A DNA stretch of 46,363 bases, from positions 1 to 46,363 of IMG/VR virus record IMGVR_UViG_3300038457_000122, one strand, 5' to 3'. Position 1 is the first letter of the stretch; each line of letters opens with the position of its first letter. The notes beneath the pieces are model-generated. The model was not told the DNA's origin. It saw nothing but the letters and a program-made list of their open reading frames with translations, and made no database searches. The position numbers and the translations under genes are program-made. This DNA is from a virus. Of the stretch, positions 1 to 7,146 are shown in pieces.

Positions 1-143
1 CGGCTCAATCACGACTGGTTCGCGTATTCTCAGGGGGTCAAATGACGAAAAAACACAGGGCTTGGACCGCTGAGCAGAAAAAGCTGGTCCTCGATTTCGC
101 CAAGGAAGACGGGGCGCAGGCTGCGTCGACGAAGTTCGGCGTT
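1..143. repeat. Terminal direct repeat, left copy (circle junction)
   Basis: These 143 bases recur at the right edge (46221-46363) with one difference, G at base 17 against C at 46237. This is what an assembler leaves when a circular or circularly permuted molecule is opened. The unit length implied is about 46,220 bp. The repeat holds the end of the HNH-like gene and the start of the HTH gene, so it is not a separate element. Confidence 0.93.
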
Positions 144-371
144 CACAAATCCACGATTTACGCGTGGCAAGCCATGCCCCCTCCCGCTGAACTGCCGGAG
201 AGTTTTGCCGAATTCGAGCGGTACGGCGACATGGCGCGTCTCATTGAGATTCTGACGGCCGAAAGAGACCTTGCCCAGCAGCGCCTGGACGCCGCTGTGC
301 AGACGATGGACATGCTTCGACTTAAACTGACTAACTCGCCCGTCGTCGTCGAACGAACTGAGGGGGACTGA
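42..371 (+). CDS. Small helix-turn-helix DNA-binding protein
   Basis: A 109-residue protein. Residues about 6-43 (RAWTAEQKKLVLDFA, then STKFGVHKSTIYAWQ) form a helix-turn-helix of the kind found in IS3 OrfA and other homeodomain-like proteins. The rest is a charged helical segment (about 60-95) that could dimerise. There is no catalytic transposase part, so I read it as a phage regulator rather than an insertion sequence. The start overlaps the stop of the preceding gene (ATGA across the circle junction, seen at 46262-46265), so it is translationally coupled and is the last gene of the rightward set starting at 44743. Confidence 0.75.
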   Translation: MTKKHRAWTAEQKKLVLDFAKEDGAQAASTKFGVHKSTIYAWQAMPPPAELPESFAEFERYGDMARLIEILTAERDLAQQRLDAAVQTMDMLRLKLTNSPVVVERTEGD

Positions 372-399
372 TCGAGGCTGCTTTTCTCGACGACGACGG
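340..399 (+). terminator. 13-bp inverted repeat at the 3' end of the HTH gene
   Basis: CCGTCGTCGTCGA (340-352) pairs with TCGACGACGACGG (387-399) across a 34-base loop. The left arm lies in the last codons of the HTH gene and the right arm 16 bases after its stop. It sits where the rightward operon should end. No clear T-run follows, so termination is an inference from position and an RNA-processing or regulatory role is possible. Confidence 0.45.
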
Positions 400-516
400 A
401 ACACTTATGAAGTCTGCATCGAAGACGGAAGCCCGCGATTTTCCCCCCTTCCCTTTCAAAGGTTTAATACTTTCAATACGCTCCGCTCCAGTCGCTACTG
501 GCAGTATGGCTCCAAT

Positions 517-533
517 CTCTACTGCGAGTAGAG
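517..533. promoter_or_regulatory. Perfect palindrome CTCTACT-GCG-AGTAGAG, candidate operator
   Basis: Seven-base arms around GCG in the gene-poor stretch 372-599, ahead of the small gene at 600. Related fragments (CTACTGGCAGTA near 495, CTACTCG near 543) lie close by, as expected for a cluster of half-sites. No binding protein is known. Apart from this I see nothing coding in 372-599; the one open frame there has unconvincing composition. Confidence 0.3.
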
Positions 534-599
534 TCCCACTCACTACTCGAAAAATTACCTTGCCTCACGCCCAGCATAGGAGTACAGTATCAGGTAACC

Positions 600-782
600 A
601 TGACAAAACGCGAACTTAGTAAGGTGGCCGCCGAAATGGGCAGGAAGGGCGCCCGGCAGTACCGCAAGTTCCTCCGCAACCTGCCCCCCGAACAGTTGTC
701 CGAGAGGATGCGGCGCATGGCGAACGCCCGCTGGCATCCGCAGCCGGCCGCCAAGCCGGCGACAGAAACCGCCACTTCGTGA
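600..782 (+). CDS. Small basic protein of unknown function
   Basis: Sixty residues, starting MTKRELSKVAAEMGRKGAR and containing MRRMANARWHP. Helical and basic, with a Pro/Ala-rich tail (PQPAAKPATETATS). No family recognised. Composition and an ATG start favour a real gene; the AGGAG at about 577-581 is rather far from the start. It ends 2 bases before the stop of the convergent integrase gene, so the two transcripts meet tail to tail. A DNA-binding or recombination-accessory role is only suggested by position. Confidence 0.6.
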   Translation: MTKRELSKVAAEMGRKGARQYRKFLRNLPPEQLSERMRRMANARWHPQPAAKPATETATS

Positions 783-784
783 GC

Positions 785-1720
785 TCACAGGCCCAGCATC
801 GCGCAGGCGTTGGCGCGGAACACATCCGTGCGGCGGAAGTACCCGCGCAAGGTGGCTATGTCGCGATGCCCGGTCTGCGCAGCAATCAGAAGGTCCGAGA
901 CGTTCTGCTCGCCGGCGGCCGTGACGAAGCCGCTGCGAATGCTATGCGAGCCGTAGCCGTCCGGGTCGCGCCCGATGCGCACCAGGCAGCCCTGCACGAT
1001 GCGGCAGACCTGCTCGGCCTGCATGGCGCGCCTGGTGTCGCCTCCGTTGCAGACGGTGAACAGCGGCCCGGCATAGCTGCCACGGCGCGCGACCCAGGCT
1101 TGGAGCGCCGCCACCGGACAGGTTCCGTTGTGGCCGAAAGGCACCCCGATCAGTCGGCCCTTCCCCTCCTGATCGGTCTTTTCGCGCCGTATGGCCAGCG
1201 TGAGCCCCTTCTCGCCGAACTCGGCGTCCTGCAAGGTCAGGTCCACCAGGGAAGCGCTCCGCAGCGCGCTGGCGAAGCCCACCAGGACGATAGCGCGATC
1301 GCGCGCGGCAATCGGCGTGTCCTCGACGGCCAAGGCGGCCGCGATCGCGCGCAAGTCGTCGAGGGTCAGGGGCTTCATCTGCCGCACCCGCTCCTGTCTC
1401 AGCCGGCGGGCGCCCCGCAGCAGCTCGCATACGTGCGCAGTGACGGGCGAGTCCAACCCGGCCCGCTTGTGCATGTAGCCGATGGCGCAGACGTGGCGCC
1501 GCACGGTCGACACCTTGCGGGGCATCGTCAGGCGCACTGCGATGTAGAGCGCGAGTGTTTCGGGGGTGGCGGGCAGCGCCGCCAGGCCTTCGGAATCGCA
1601 CCACCGGCGAAAGATGCGCCAGTCGGCCCGATAGCCCTTGTGTGTGTTCTGGGCCAGCAAAGCGTGGTCCAATTTTTCGAGAAACAATACCGCTTCGGCG
1701 GTAGAATCTGGAGCAGCCAT
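785..1720 (-). CDS. int: Tyrosine recombinase (phage integrase)
   Basis: Catalyses site-specific strand exchange, presumably integrating the phage into the host chromosome. From the chosen start it has 311 residues. An N-terminal SAM-like core-binding region (about 10-105) precedes the catalytic domain, where the full active set is visible: Arg154 (SALRSASL), Lys181 (RREKTDQ), His259-x-x-Arg262 (SHSIRS), His285 (TGHRDI) and nucleophile Tyr294 (RGYFRR). The open frame extends 28 codons upstream to 1804, but the ATG at 1720 has AGAGG/TTGAGG just ahead, so I start there. It faces the gene at 600-782. Integration is inferred from the family; no attP core was identified. Confidence 0.93.
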   Translation of the reverse strand: MAAPDSTAEAVLFLEKLDHALLAQNTHKGYRADWRIFRRWCDSEGLAALPATPETLALYIAVRLTMPRKVSTVRRHVCAIGYMHKRAGLDSPVTAHVCELLRGARRLRQERVRQMKPLTLDDLRAIAAALAVEDTPIAARDRAIVLVGFASALRSASLVDLTLQDAEFGEKGLTLAIRREKTDQEGKGRLIGVPFGHNGTCPVAALQAWVARRGSYAGPLFTVCNGGDTRRAMQAEQVCRIVQGCLVRIGRDPDGYGSHSIRSGFVTAAGEQNVSDLLIAAQTGHRDIATLRGYFRRTDVFRANACAMLGL

Positions 1721-2088
1721 GGCCTCAACCTCTTGAGGATTTTGGTTAGCGCCGCGAGCGTGCTGACAACACACTCGTGGCGCGCCTCCCTCACCGTAGC
1801 GCACGCCTTCTCGCTTGCACAGGGCTATTGGTACGGGGTTACTCGGGAGATGTTACTTAGGCGGGGCAAACTCGGATTGTACCGCGTGAATGCCGCCGGT
1901 TGCGGTAGCCGTGGAAGGTCTCCCCCCGATACCTCGATTTCCTCGAAACGCTTCCCCTCTGGAAAAGTCGAAGCGCGCCGAGGCGCAAAAATTAACCGGA
2001 AGGAGTCGGCTCTCCTCAATTCTGCCACAGAGTCCCCTCTTTTCCCAAGCGTAAACCTGCAACGTTTTGTAACTGAGGAATGATTCGC
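1721..2088. promoter_or_regulatory. Divergent control region between integrase and replication-type operon
   Basis: About 370 bp with no credible gene. It must hold the leftward promoter for the integrase and the rightward promoter for 2089 onward; I cannot place clear -35/-10 boxes. Visible structure: direct repeats TCGAAACG (1944-1951) and TCGAAGCG (1968-1975), an inverted CGCTTC/GAAGCG pair (1949-1954, 1970-1975), and a hairpin at 1723-1738. It is also a natural place for attP, but no site can be proven. Confidence 0.4.
1723..1738 (-). promoter_or_regulatory. Hairpin covering the integrase ribosome binding site
   Basis: On the integrase strand CCTCAA-GAGG-TTGAGG precedes the ATG at 1720 by two bases. 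The six-base stem contains the likely Shine-Dalgarno bases, with GAGG also exposed in the loop. It could limit integrase translation; this is inference from sequence only. Confidence 0.35.
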
Positions 2089-2466
2089 ATGACGCCTGAG
2101 AGAATAGCCGCGTTTCTGAATGAAGTGACCGATTCCGCCGAGGCTAGCGCCGCGCTGGTCTCCGCCACCCTTGCCGACCTGGAGCGAGACGGAATCGTGG
2201 TCAGAAGCGCCGACAGCTACCAAGTCCAGAGCCAAGGAGCCGCTCCATCTGCCGGTCCAGGCAGCGACCTTGCCGATATGACCATCGCCGAAGCCCTTGA
2301 CCGGCTAGGCGTTCCACGTCAGGACTGGGCCGAATATCTGGGAAAGCTGGGGCTGGAAATGATGTGGGCGGCGGACGGTGAGCTGCTGATCCGAGTGGCG
2401 GCCGGAAGTAGGCCAATTTCAGCTACTACCGCCCATAAGTCATTGATTCTAGGTGGCGAAAAATGA
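2089..2466 (+). CDS. Hypothetical protein upstream of the replication-type gene
   Basis: A 125-residue protein. Residues about 1-45 (MTPERIAAFLNEVTDSAEA, then LADLERDGIVV) look like a small helical or winged-helix fold; no family recognised. GAGGA at about 2074-2078 suits the ATG at 2089 better than the in-frame ATG at 2080. Its stop overlaps the next start (ATGA), so the two are coupled. Its last 42 codons (from 2340) lie in the 167-bp inverted repeat whose other copy is at 24677-24843. Confidence 0.7.
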   Translation: MTPERIAAFLNEVTDSAEASAALVSATLADLERDGIVVRSADSYQVQSQGAAPSAGPGSDLADMTIAEALDRLGVPRQDWAEYLGKLGLEMMWAADGELLIRVAAGSRPISATTAHKSLILGGEK

Positions 2467-2506
2467 GTCTCAAGCTACCCGCCATCTTCGAGGGAATCCC
2501 ATGGCA
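2340..2506 (+). repeat. 167-bp inverted repeat, copy A
   Basis: Perfect reverse complement of 24677-24843. Here it spans the end of the gene at 2089 and the first 14 codons of the gene at 2463, including its ribosome binding region and ATG. Identity stops abruptly on both sides (base 2339 and base 2507 differ). Confidence 0.95.
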
Positions 2507-3992
2507 GTTCATCAGCAAAGGCCTCCTGGGGGTCTCCGGGCGCCCTGGCTGGACGCTGCGCTCGCGCACGCTCACTGCCCTAACCCTGCTGTCAGAGGGA
2601 TACGCGGGGACCGCTGGAGGGGAAATTGCTATCAAGCAAATCCCCACAGAAGCCTTGGGAGACGCCAAGAACTTCATCGCCGTCTCTCCGGACGGGCTGC
2701 GCCGTCACATCCTGAAAATAGAGATCGAGGCGTGCCGCGCTGCCGGCGTCGAACTCGACGAGAAACAACGGAAGGACCACCTAGTCAGCGGCCCCGCGAT
2801 GCGTGCCATGCTCGAAGAGCTTGAAGTGCACGACGGGGCGATCACCCGCGTCCGTTTCAACAGATCCGCGAAGAACCTGCTGATCGGGCTGAGCTACGAC
2901 GAGGCGCTGAAGGCGGCCCACATCACGCCCGTTCGCGACCTGCCCCTCAAAGAACGCCGCAAGCTCAACGGAAAGTGCTTTATCTACGTGCACGCCACAC
3001 CACGTCCGGCAACCATCGAAGCCCTCACGCGCCGTGTGGACCAGGAACGGGCGAGCGGAGCGGCCCCCAGCAAAACGGACGATAACTCGGCCGCCGTCCT
3101 CACAAATCAGCTCTTCGCAGACTGGGGAACCGAATTCGGCATCGACCCCGAGCTCCTAAAACAGCGCCCGGAGATGCGCGCTCTCATCGCCGAGCTGCAA
3201 CGGCTGGACGAACGCCGGCGGAAAGATGAAGACGCCTACCAGCGCAAGCTCTTACTCGCCCGCAGCAAAGCGGAATTGATCGCGCGCGGGGCCCGATCGC
3301 CAACCATCGCCGGCGCCCAGGAACCCCTTTTCCCGGCGCCCGGGCCCGCAACGCCCGCGCCGCCCCCAGTTTCGGCGCCTCTAAATCCAACCGGCGAGGA
3401 AGCTCCGTCTGTGTCAAACCCTCCGAGCCGTAGAGGCGCCGAATCCCCGATCGTCTCCATGCCGCGCTCGGCCGAAGCCTACCAGTTGCTCGACGAGCTG
3501 CGGAGGTATGTCAATGCCGACCTGGAGGGAGCCCGGGAAATGATCCGCCGCTGCCGCGCCCACGCCCCCCTGGTGACCATCGCCCAGTTGGCCGCATGGG
3601 CGGAAAGCATGGCGCCCACGGCTCGCGGCAAGGCGAATCCTTTCGGCTGGCTCCTCGTCTACCTGCCCAAGAAGTTCGAGGGCGCCCCCATTGCCGTAGA
3701 CACCCAGACGATGGAATACGATATCCCGCCCGAGCCCGAGGCAGCCAAGCGCATCCGCGAGCTGCTCGCCAAGGTCCACGCCTGCCAGCAGGCCGCCCGC
3801 AAGGAGCTCCGCGACGCCGGCACTTCCTCCATCGCCATGGAGCGCGCCCAGGCCAAGCTGCACCGCCTGTCCGCCGACGAGCAGCATCTGCAGGCTCAAC
3901 TGGACGAGCTGCTCAACCCCGCGGCCACCAGGCCGAAAGAAGCGGCCAGCGAGCGTCCCGAAGCGGCCGGCGCCGCAAGGAGCGGAGACTGA
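2463..3992 (+). CDS. Large putative replication-initiator-type protein
   Basis: A 509-residue protein, the largest of the rightward operon. Three parts: an N-terminal region (about 1-200) with YIYVHATPRP-like beta pattern, a Pro/Ala-rich linker (about 275-325), and a helical C-terminal region with ANPFGWLLVYLPKKFEG near 395-411. The last motif resembles the NPxGFLLxxxPKxFEG stretch I associate with replication or HTH proteins of plasmids and mobile elements; that link is from memory and tentative. Position at the head of the early operon and absence of any polymerase or helicase support a replication role. Coupled by ATGA to the upstream gene. Its start is duplicated in inverted orientation at 24677-24843. 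Ends in a helical charged tail. Confidence 0.65.
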   Translation: MSLKLPAIFEGIPWQFISKGLLGVSGRPGWTLRSRTLTALTLLSEGYAGTAGGEIAIKQIPTEALGDAKNFIAVSPDGLRRHILKIEIEACRAAGVELDEKQRKDHLVSGPAMRAMLEELEVHDGAITRVRFNRSAKNLLIGLSYDEALKAAHITPVRDLPLKERRKLNGKCFIYVHATPRPATIEALTRRVDQERASGAAPSKTDDNSAAVLTNQLFADWGTEFGIDPELLKQRPEMRALIAELQRLDERRRKDEDAYQRKLLLARSKAELIARGARSPTIAGAQEPLFPAPGPATPAPPPVSAPLNPTGEEAPSVSNPPSRRGAESPIVSMPRSAEAYQLLDELRRYVNADLEGAREMIRRCRAHAPLVTIAQLAAWAESMAPTARGKANPFGWLLVYLPKKFEGAPIAVDTQTMEYDIPPEPEAAKRIRELLAKVHACQQAARKELRDAGTSSIAMERAQAKLHRLSADEQHLQAQLDELLNPAATRPKEAASERPEAAGAARSGD

Positions 3993-3993
3993 G

Positions 3994-4311
3994 ATGTCGC
4001 GGGCTCTTCCCTCCAACCTGCGCGCCGATTATGCGGACGTCCACCCGATGCACCAGGCGAGACGCCGATCCGCGCCGAAGGTCCCCAAACCCTCGAACTT
4101 CCTGGACGGCGATCCGCACGGATCGCTCGAAGAGAAATGCGCCTGGCTGCGCGCCCGCGCCAGGCAAGTCAATCGCCGAAAGCCACAGGCTACCTGCATC
4201 TGCGGCAACCAGATATTTCGCCTGGCCATCGCTACGCCACGCATCCGGCCCGGCGAGCCGATCCCGCTTGAATGCGTCAAGTGTGGCCGGCTGAGGGCAG
4301 AGCCACGCTGA
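3994..4311 (+). CDS. Zinc-ribbon small protein
   Basis: 105 residues. C68/C70 and C94/C97 (CICG and CVKCG) look like a zinc knuckle at the C-terminus; the N-terminal half is basic and Pro-rich. No family recognised. AAGGAG lies ahead of the ATG, which follows the previous stop by one base, so it belongs to the same transcript. A nucleic-acid-binding role is a guess from the zinc-ribbon form. Confidence 0.7.
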   Translation: MSRALPSNLRADYADVHPMHQARRRSAPKVPKPSNFLDGDPHGSLEEKCAWLRARARQVNRRKPQATCICGNQIFRLAIATPRIRPGEPIPLECVKCGRLRAEPR

Positions 4312-4390
4312 TGCCCGAAGCTCGCACCGCGAGCGCGTCGCGGTAAGGCGTAGCGTCCCGAGCCGAATCGATCGGGGTGCCTGATATTTC

Positions 4391-4418
4391 GGGGGCGGCT
4401 TCTCCCGTCGCCGCCCCC
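4391..4418 (+). terminator. Strong GC hairpin in the 4312-4433 gap
   Basis: GGGGGCGGC (4391-4399) pairs with GCCGCCCCC (4410-4418), ten-base loop. No T-run follows; instead GGAAAGGA, the ribosome binding site of the gene at 4434, begins at once. It may be an attenuator, a processing site or an RNA stabiliser rather than a full terminator. Confidence 0.5.
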
Positions 4419-4433
4419 GGAAAGGAAAACACG

Positions 4434-4766
4434 ATGACACTCGACCCCATATCGAGCGCACAGTGCGCTTCCATTCTCAAGCAAATGCGCCGCACAGGCA
4501 AGTGGGGCGGCCGGAAATGCGGCCGCATGGTCCGCTTGTGGAGACACCAGACCGAAGAGGGAGTCAAGATCGGCTACCAGGTCTCCCTGAAAATGCACAC
4601 CCAGGTACACGGCACCGCGTTCAGCGTCGCCGCCGCCGTCGAGGCCGTGAACCGGATTTTGCAGCCGCGGCCGTCCACCCCGATAGTGGCTCCGCGCTTG
4701 CCCGCCGAAAGACGGCGAGAGGCGGCGAACTTCCAGTGGCTGCCTTACAAGGACACCGAGCTATGA
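4434..4766 (+). CDS. Hypothetical protein
   Basis: 110 residues, starting MTLDPISSAQCASILKQ. A beta-rich core around YQVSLKMHTQVHGTAFSV (about 48-65) and an Arg-rich tail. I do not recognise it. The ATG at 4434 has AAAGGA seven bases upstream; an in-frame start at 4377 would run through the GC hairpin and is rejected. Its stop overlaps the next gene (ATGA). Confidence 0.65.
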   Translation: MTLDPISSAQCASILKQMRRTGKWGGRKCGRMVRLWRHQTEEGVKIGYQVSLKMHTQVHGTAFSVAAAVEAVNRILQPRPSTPIVAPRLPAERRREAANFQWLPYKDTEL

Positions 4767-4990
4767 GGCCCCGGAGTTCAAAGCGGAGGAACGCTCAACT
4801 TGAGGCCCAGAGATGGGCGCGCAAATGCTCGGTCTGCGGGCGGCAAACCAAAGACTACAGACTCTGCGATGGTTCCACTGGACGCGAAAAGACCTGCGAT
4901 GCAGTTCTCTGCACGGCCTGCACGACGCGCGGTCCAGAAAATACCGATTACTGCCCGCTGCACGTGCCGGGTAGAAAGCTGAGGCTGTGA
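4763..4990 (+). CDS. Cys-rich zinc-binding miniprotein
   Basis: 75 residues with eight potential zinc ligands: C22, C25, C35, C45, C50, C53, C64 and H67 (CSVCG, CTAC, CPLH). The spacing suggests two zinc sites in a cross-brace-like arrangement; N- and C-termini are basic. No family named. Coupled by ATGA to the gene before and by TGATG to the gene after. Confidence 0.7.
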   Translation: MRPRSSKRRNAQLEAQRWARKCSVCGRQTKDYRLCDGSTGREKTCDAVLCTACTTRGPENTDYCPLHVPGRKLRL

Positions 4991-5169
4991 TGCCGGTCAT
5001 TCTCACAACGGCGCAAGTAGAACAAGCCCTCGACCGCACCCACGGGCGCGAGCTCGTGGAGTTGCTTGAATTTCTGGAACCGTTCGAAGGGGATTGCGAG
5101 GCATACCGGGAGAGGGCTTCGTCCTGGCTGCTCTCCCATGGAAAGGTGGCCGTCGATGCCGATTCCTAA
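4990..5169 (+). CDS. Small acidic hypothetical protein
   Basis: 59 residues starting MPVILTTAQVEQALDR, all-helical in appearance. No family recognised. The ATG overlaps the previous stop (TGATG). Its last codons are shared with the start of the next gene, which begins at 5156 in another frame. Confidence 0.6.
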   Translation: MPVILTTAQVEQALDRTHGRELVELLEFLEPFEGDCEAYRERASSWLLSHGKVAVDADS

Positions 5170-5440
5170 ACGCCTTCGCGCTGGCGTCGTCGCACTCGCG
5201 CTGACAGACAGCCAAGCCGACTTGCTCTTGGAGCTATTGGGGCAACTGCAAGATTACCTCGACAGCGCCATCGAGAGCGAGGTCCCGGAAGGCGAAGACG
5301 AGCCTCGCGATCCCGAGAGGCGCGCACCGGTGGCCATGCTGCGCGCGCGAAGCCGGCAGGCCGAAGACTTCAAGCTGCGGATAGAGGTAGTGCGCCTTGC
5401 GATCGAGCGGAGCAAAGGAGTCACCCATGCCGATTCCTAA
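5156..5440 (+). CDS. Helical hypothetical protein
   Basis: 94 residues, MPIPKRLRAGVV at the start, then an amphipathic helical region (DLLLELLGQLQDYLDSAI) and an acidic turn. No family recognised. A GG-rich AAAGGTGG lies ahead of the ATG. The first 16 bases of the gene (ATGCCGATTCCTAAAC) are repeated exactly at the start of the next gene at 5427, and both upstream genes end in the same bases read in another frame. Confidence 0.6.
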   Translation: MPIPKRLRAGVVALALTDSQADLLLELLGQLQDYLDSAIESEVPEGEDEPRDPERRAPVAMLRARSRQAEDFKLRIEVVRLAIERSKGVTHADS

Positions 5441-5924
5441 ACACCTGCGCCACTTCTACCGCGGCAAAGCCTATCAGGACTGGCGCAACGCCCTGCTGGA
5501 ACGCGCCGGCGGCAAGTGCGAGCAGTGCCGCAAGCGAAACGGCTTCCAGGTGGAGACTTGCACCCCGCTCAATGTGGCGGGCCTCCGGATGGCCTGGCGC
5601 AACGATCCCCGCAACGCCTGGCGCGATCAGCACGGCAAGCGAGTATCGCGTGTCCCTCACGCGCAGGCCCTGCGCGCCGCGGTAAAGGCCCGCCAGACTC
5701 GGATCGTCACCGTCGTATTGACCGCCGCCCATCTGAACCACACACCGGGCGACGACCGCATGGAGAACGGCATGATGCTCTGCCAATGGTGCCATCTCAA
5801 CTACGATCGGCCGGTGCACCTGGCGCATAGCCGAGAGACCAGGCGCGCGCGGAAAGATGCCGTCAGGCCGCTGCTCGAATGGGGCGGTGCGTTCGAAGCC
5901 GCGGGGAGGACGTCATGCTCCTAA
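5427..5924 (+). CDS. HNH endonuclease
   Basis: 165 residues with a recognisable HNH fold: zinc ligands C31/C34 (CEQC) and C119/C122 (CQWC), catalytic-region H102 and H105 (AHLNH), N114, H123, and H131/H134. HNH enzymes cleave DNA; in phages they take part in packaging, recombination or homing. Here the gene is in the early operon, not beside terminase, so recombination, host-DNA attack or defence is more likely than packaging. AAAGGAG precedes the ATG at a good distance. About 30 extra residues between the CxxC and the AHLNH motif (about 45-95) are unassigned. Confidence 0.82.
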   Translation: MPIPKHLRHFYRGKAYQDWRNALLERAGGKCEQCRKRNGFQVETCTPLNVAGLRMAWRNDPRNAWRDQHGKRVSRVPHAQALRAAVKARQTRIVTVVLTAAHLNHTPGDDRMENGMMLCQWCHLNYDRPVHLAHSRETRRARKDAVRPLLEWGGAFEAAGRTSCS

Positions 5925-6304
5925 ACTTTCAGCCGCGTTTCGTGCCCTTCATCCTGGACGGTAGTAAGACTCACACGATCCGCGCCGAACGGGCGATCAT
6001 GCCGCGAGTCGGCGAGACTTGCCACTGCTATACCGGATTGCGCCACAAGGGAGCCAAGTTGTTAGGGCGTTGGCCGTGCGTGAGGGTGGAGGGAATTCAG
6101 ATCTTCCAGGATGGACTGAGGCGCCGCGTCTTCATCGACGGCAATGAGCTGAGCCTCGATGAAAAAAACTCGCTTGCTTGGCGCGATGGCTTTCGACCCG
6201 AGGAAGGGTTCTCCTTCGCCTTCGCGGCTATGTCCCTGTTCTGGGACGCTCGCTTGCCCTTCGATGGGCATGTGATCCATTGGCTGCCGAGGAGGGTGCC
6301 ATGA
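5915..6304 (+). CDS. ASCH-domain protein
   Basis: 129 residues. LLNFQPRFVPFILDG, then KTHTIRAER (conserved K-T-x-R pattern) and a beta-rich C-terminal part match the ASCH/PUA-like fold, which binds RNA or modified nucleotides. In phages such proteins are common in early regions and their exact role is unknown. ATG at 5915 is preceded by GGGGAGGA; it overlaps the end of the HNH gene by 10 bases. Its stop overlaps the next start. Confidence 0.75.
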   Translation: MLLNFQPRFVPFILDGSKTHTIRAERAIMPRVGETCHCYTGLRHKGAKLLGRWPCVRVEGIQIFQDGLRRRVFIDGNELSLDEKNSLAWRDGFRPEEGFSFAFAAMSLFWDARLPFDGHVIHWLPRRVP

Positions 6305-6492
6305 CCGAAGACCGCGAGTACCTCGCCGCCCTCCGGCGCCTCAAAGCCTGGCGCCGCCAGCAGTGGAAGGCGATCCTGGCCGGCGTGCCGGCAGCCGCTC
6401 CGCCCCCCTCCCAACGCAAGCGGCCGGCGCCGCCGGCGCCGACGTTCAACCCACACCGCCGGTACACTCCCTACAGCGAGGATCGAGCATGA
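6301..6492 (+). CDS. Small basic Pro-rich protein
   Basis: 63 residues. A short helix (MTEDREYLAALRRLKAWR) is followed by a disordered Pro/Arg tail ending YTPYSEDRA. Not recognised. ATGA overlap with the ASCH gene and a 4-base overlap with the next gene support that it is translated. Confidence 0.55.
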   Translation: MTEDREYLAALRRLKAWRRQQWKAILAGVPAAAPPPSQRKRPAPPAPTFNPHRRYTPYSEDRA

Positions 6493-6686
6493 ACCGCCAA
6501 TTCGCGATCTTGCACCTGCACCAAGAGAAAGACGGGGCACTGGCGCTCTTCGTATCGTTCGAACCGCCGCTGGAGGACCCGTGGTGCATCGGGGCGCCGG
6601 ACGGCGTTCCTCAGGACGATGTCGTCGCGCTCGCCCAGAAGCTGGTCGAGCTCGCCGTCGAGCGCGGCGTGAGGGTCAGCCGATGA
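6489..6686 (+). CDS. Small hypothetical protein
   Basis: 65 residues starting MNRQFAILHLHQEKDG; alternating hydrophobic residues suggest a beta sheet followed by a C-terminal helix (DDVVALAQKLVELAVERG). No family known. It overlaps both neighbours by four bases. Confidence 0.6.
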   Translation: MNRQFAILHLHQEKDGALALFVSFEPPLEDPWCIGAPDGVPQDDVVALAQKLVELAVERGVRVSR

Positions 6687-6895
6687 TCTGCCAAAACTGC
6701 GGCAAGCCCGTCCAACACGCGGGAGACGCGCTCTGCCATGAGTGTCTGAGCCTGCTGCTCTCGCGCCTCCACGACGAGTCCCTGCGCGCCCTGGTCCCGC
6801 GCATTAACGACAGGTTATGGGCGGACATCAGGGAGGAGCGCGCCCTCCAGGAACGCGCCCTCCAGGAGCGCGCCGCCCGGGAGCGTCCCAATTGA
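6683..6895 (+). CDS. Zinc-ribbon miniprotein with a short repeat
   Basis: 70 residues. C3/C6 and C18/C21 (CQNC, CHEC) form a typical zinc ribbon at the N-terminus. The C-terminal part is a charged helix with the repeat ERALQ-ERALQ-ERA, encoded by an 18-base near-repeat (6839-6875). No family assignment. Coupled to both neighbours. Confidence 0.68.
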   Translation: MICQNCGKPVQHAGDALCHECLSLLLSRLHDESLRALVPRINDRLWADIREERALQERALQERAARERPN

Positions 6896-7140
6896 TCCTC
6901 TACAACGCCATCATCCGCTGCGAAGGGTGCTACGAACCGCTGGCGGTGCTTACCAACCTGGCCACCCCGGACCCCGAGGTCCTGCCGCGCATCCACGAAA
7001 TGATGGTGGACCTGGCCCGCTCTGCCGGCTGGACTGTCGATGGCGCCGCGCACTGGTGTCCCCGCTGCGTTCTGCAGCGACAAAACGAAACGGCCCGGTC
7101 CCCTCGCGGAGATCGGGCCGTTCTGACGCCGCCAGGCTGA
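6892..7140 (+). CDS. Zinc-finger miniprotein, TTG start
   Basis: 82 residues if it begins at the TTG that overlaps the previous stop (TTGA), the same coupling pattern as its neighbours. CEGC (C10/C13) and CPRC (C56/C59) would bind one zinc ion. No ATG is available. The 3' end runs through the transcription hairpin at 7089-7122, so the last 17 residues are probably unimportant to fold. Last gene of the rightward operon. Confidence 0.6.
   Translation: MILYNAIIRCEGCYEPLAVLTNLATPDPEVLPRIHEMMVDLARSAGWTVDGAAHWCPRCVLQRQNETARSPRGDRAVLTPPG
7089..7122. terminator. Hairpin between the converging early and late operons
   Basis: AACGGCCCG (7089-7097) pairs with CGGGCCGTT (7114-7122). Both sides begin or end with A/T pairs, so it could work on either strand, as suits the meeting point of the rightward early operon and the leftward late operon. 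It lies inside the 3' end of the gene at 6892. Confidence 0.7.
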
Positions 7141-7146
7141 AGGGCT

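Noticed and set aside
42-371. Insertion-sequence orfA
   Set aside because: HTH resembles IS3 OrfA, but there is no orfB, no inverted repeats and no target duplication.
407-619. Rightward 70-residue frame in the gene-poor region
   Set aside because: Ser/Thr/Pro-rich composition without protein-like pattern, no good ribosome site, and it overlaps the better-supported gene at 600.
779-2083. Rightward 434-residue frame over the integrase
   Set aside because: Antisense shadow of the integrase; Arg/Ala/Gly-rich and without any family pattern.
1825-2235. Leftward 136-residue frame opposite the replication operon promoter
   Set aside because: It overlaps the start of the well-supported 2089 gene, has no ribosome site and a biased composition typical of shadow frames.
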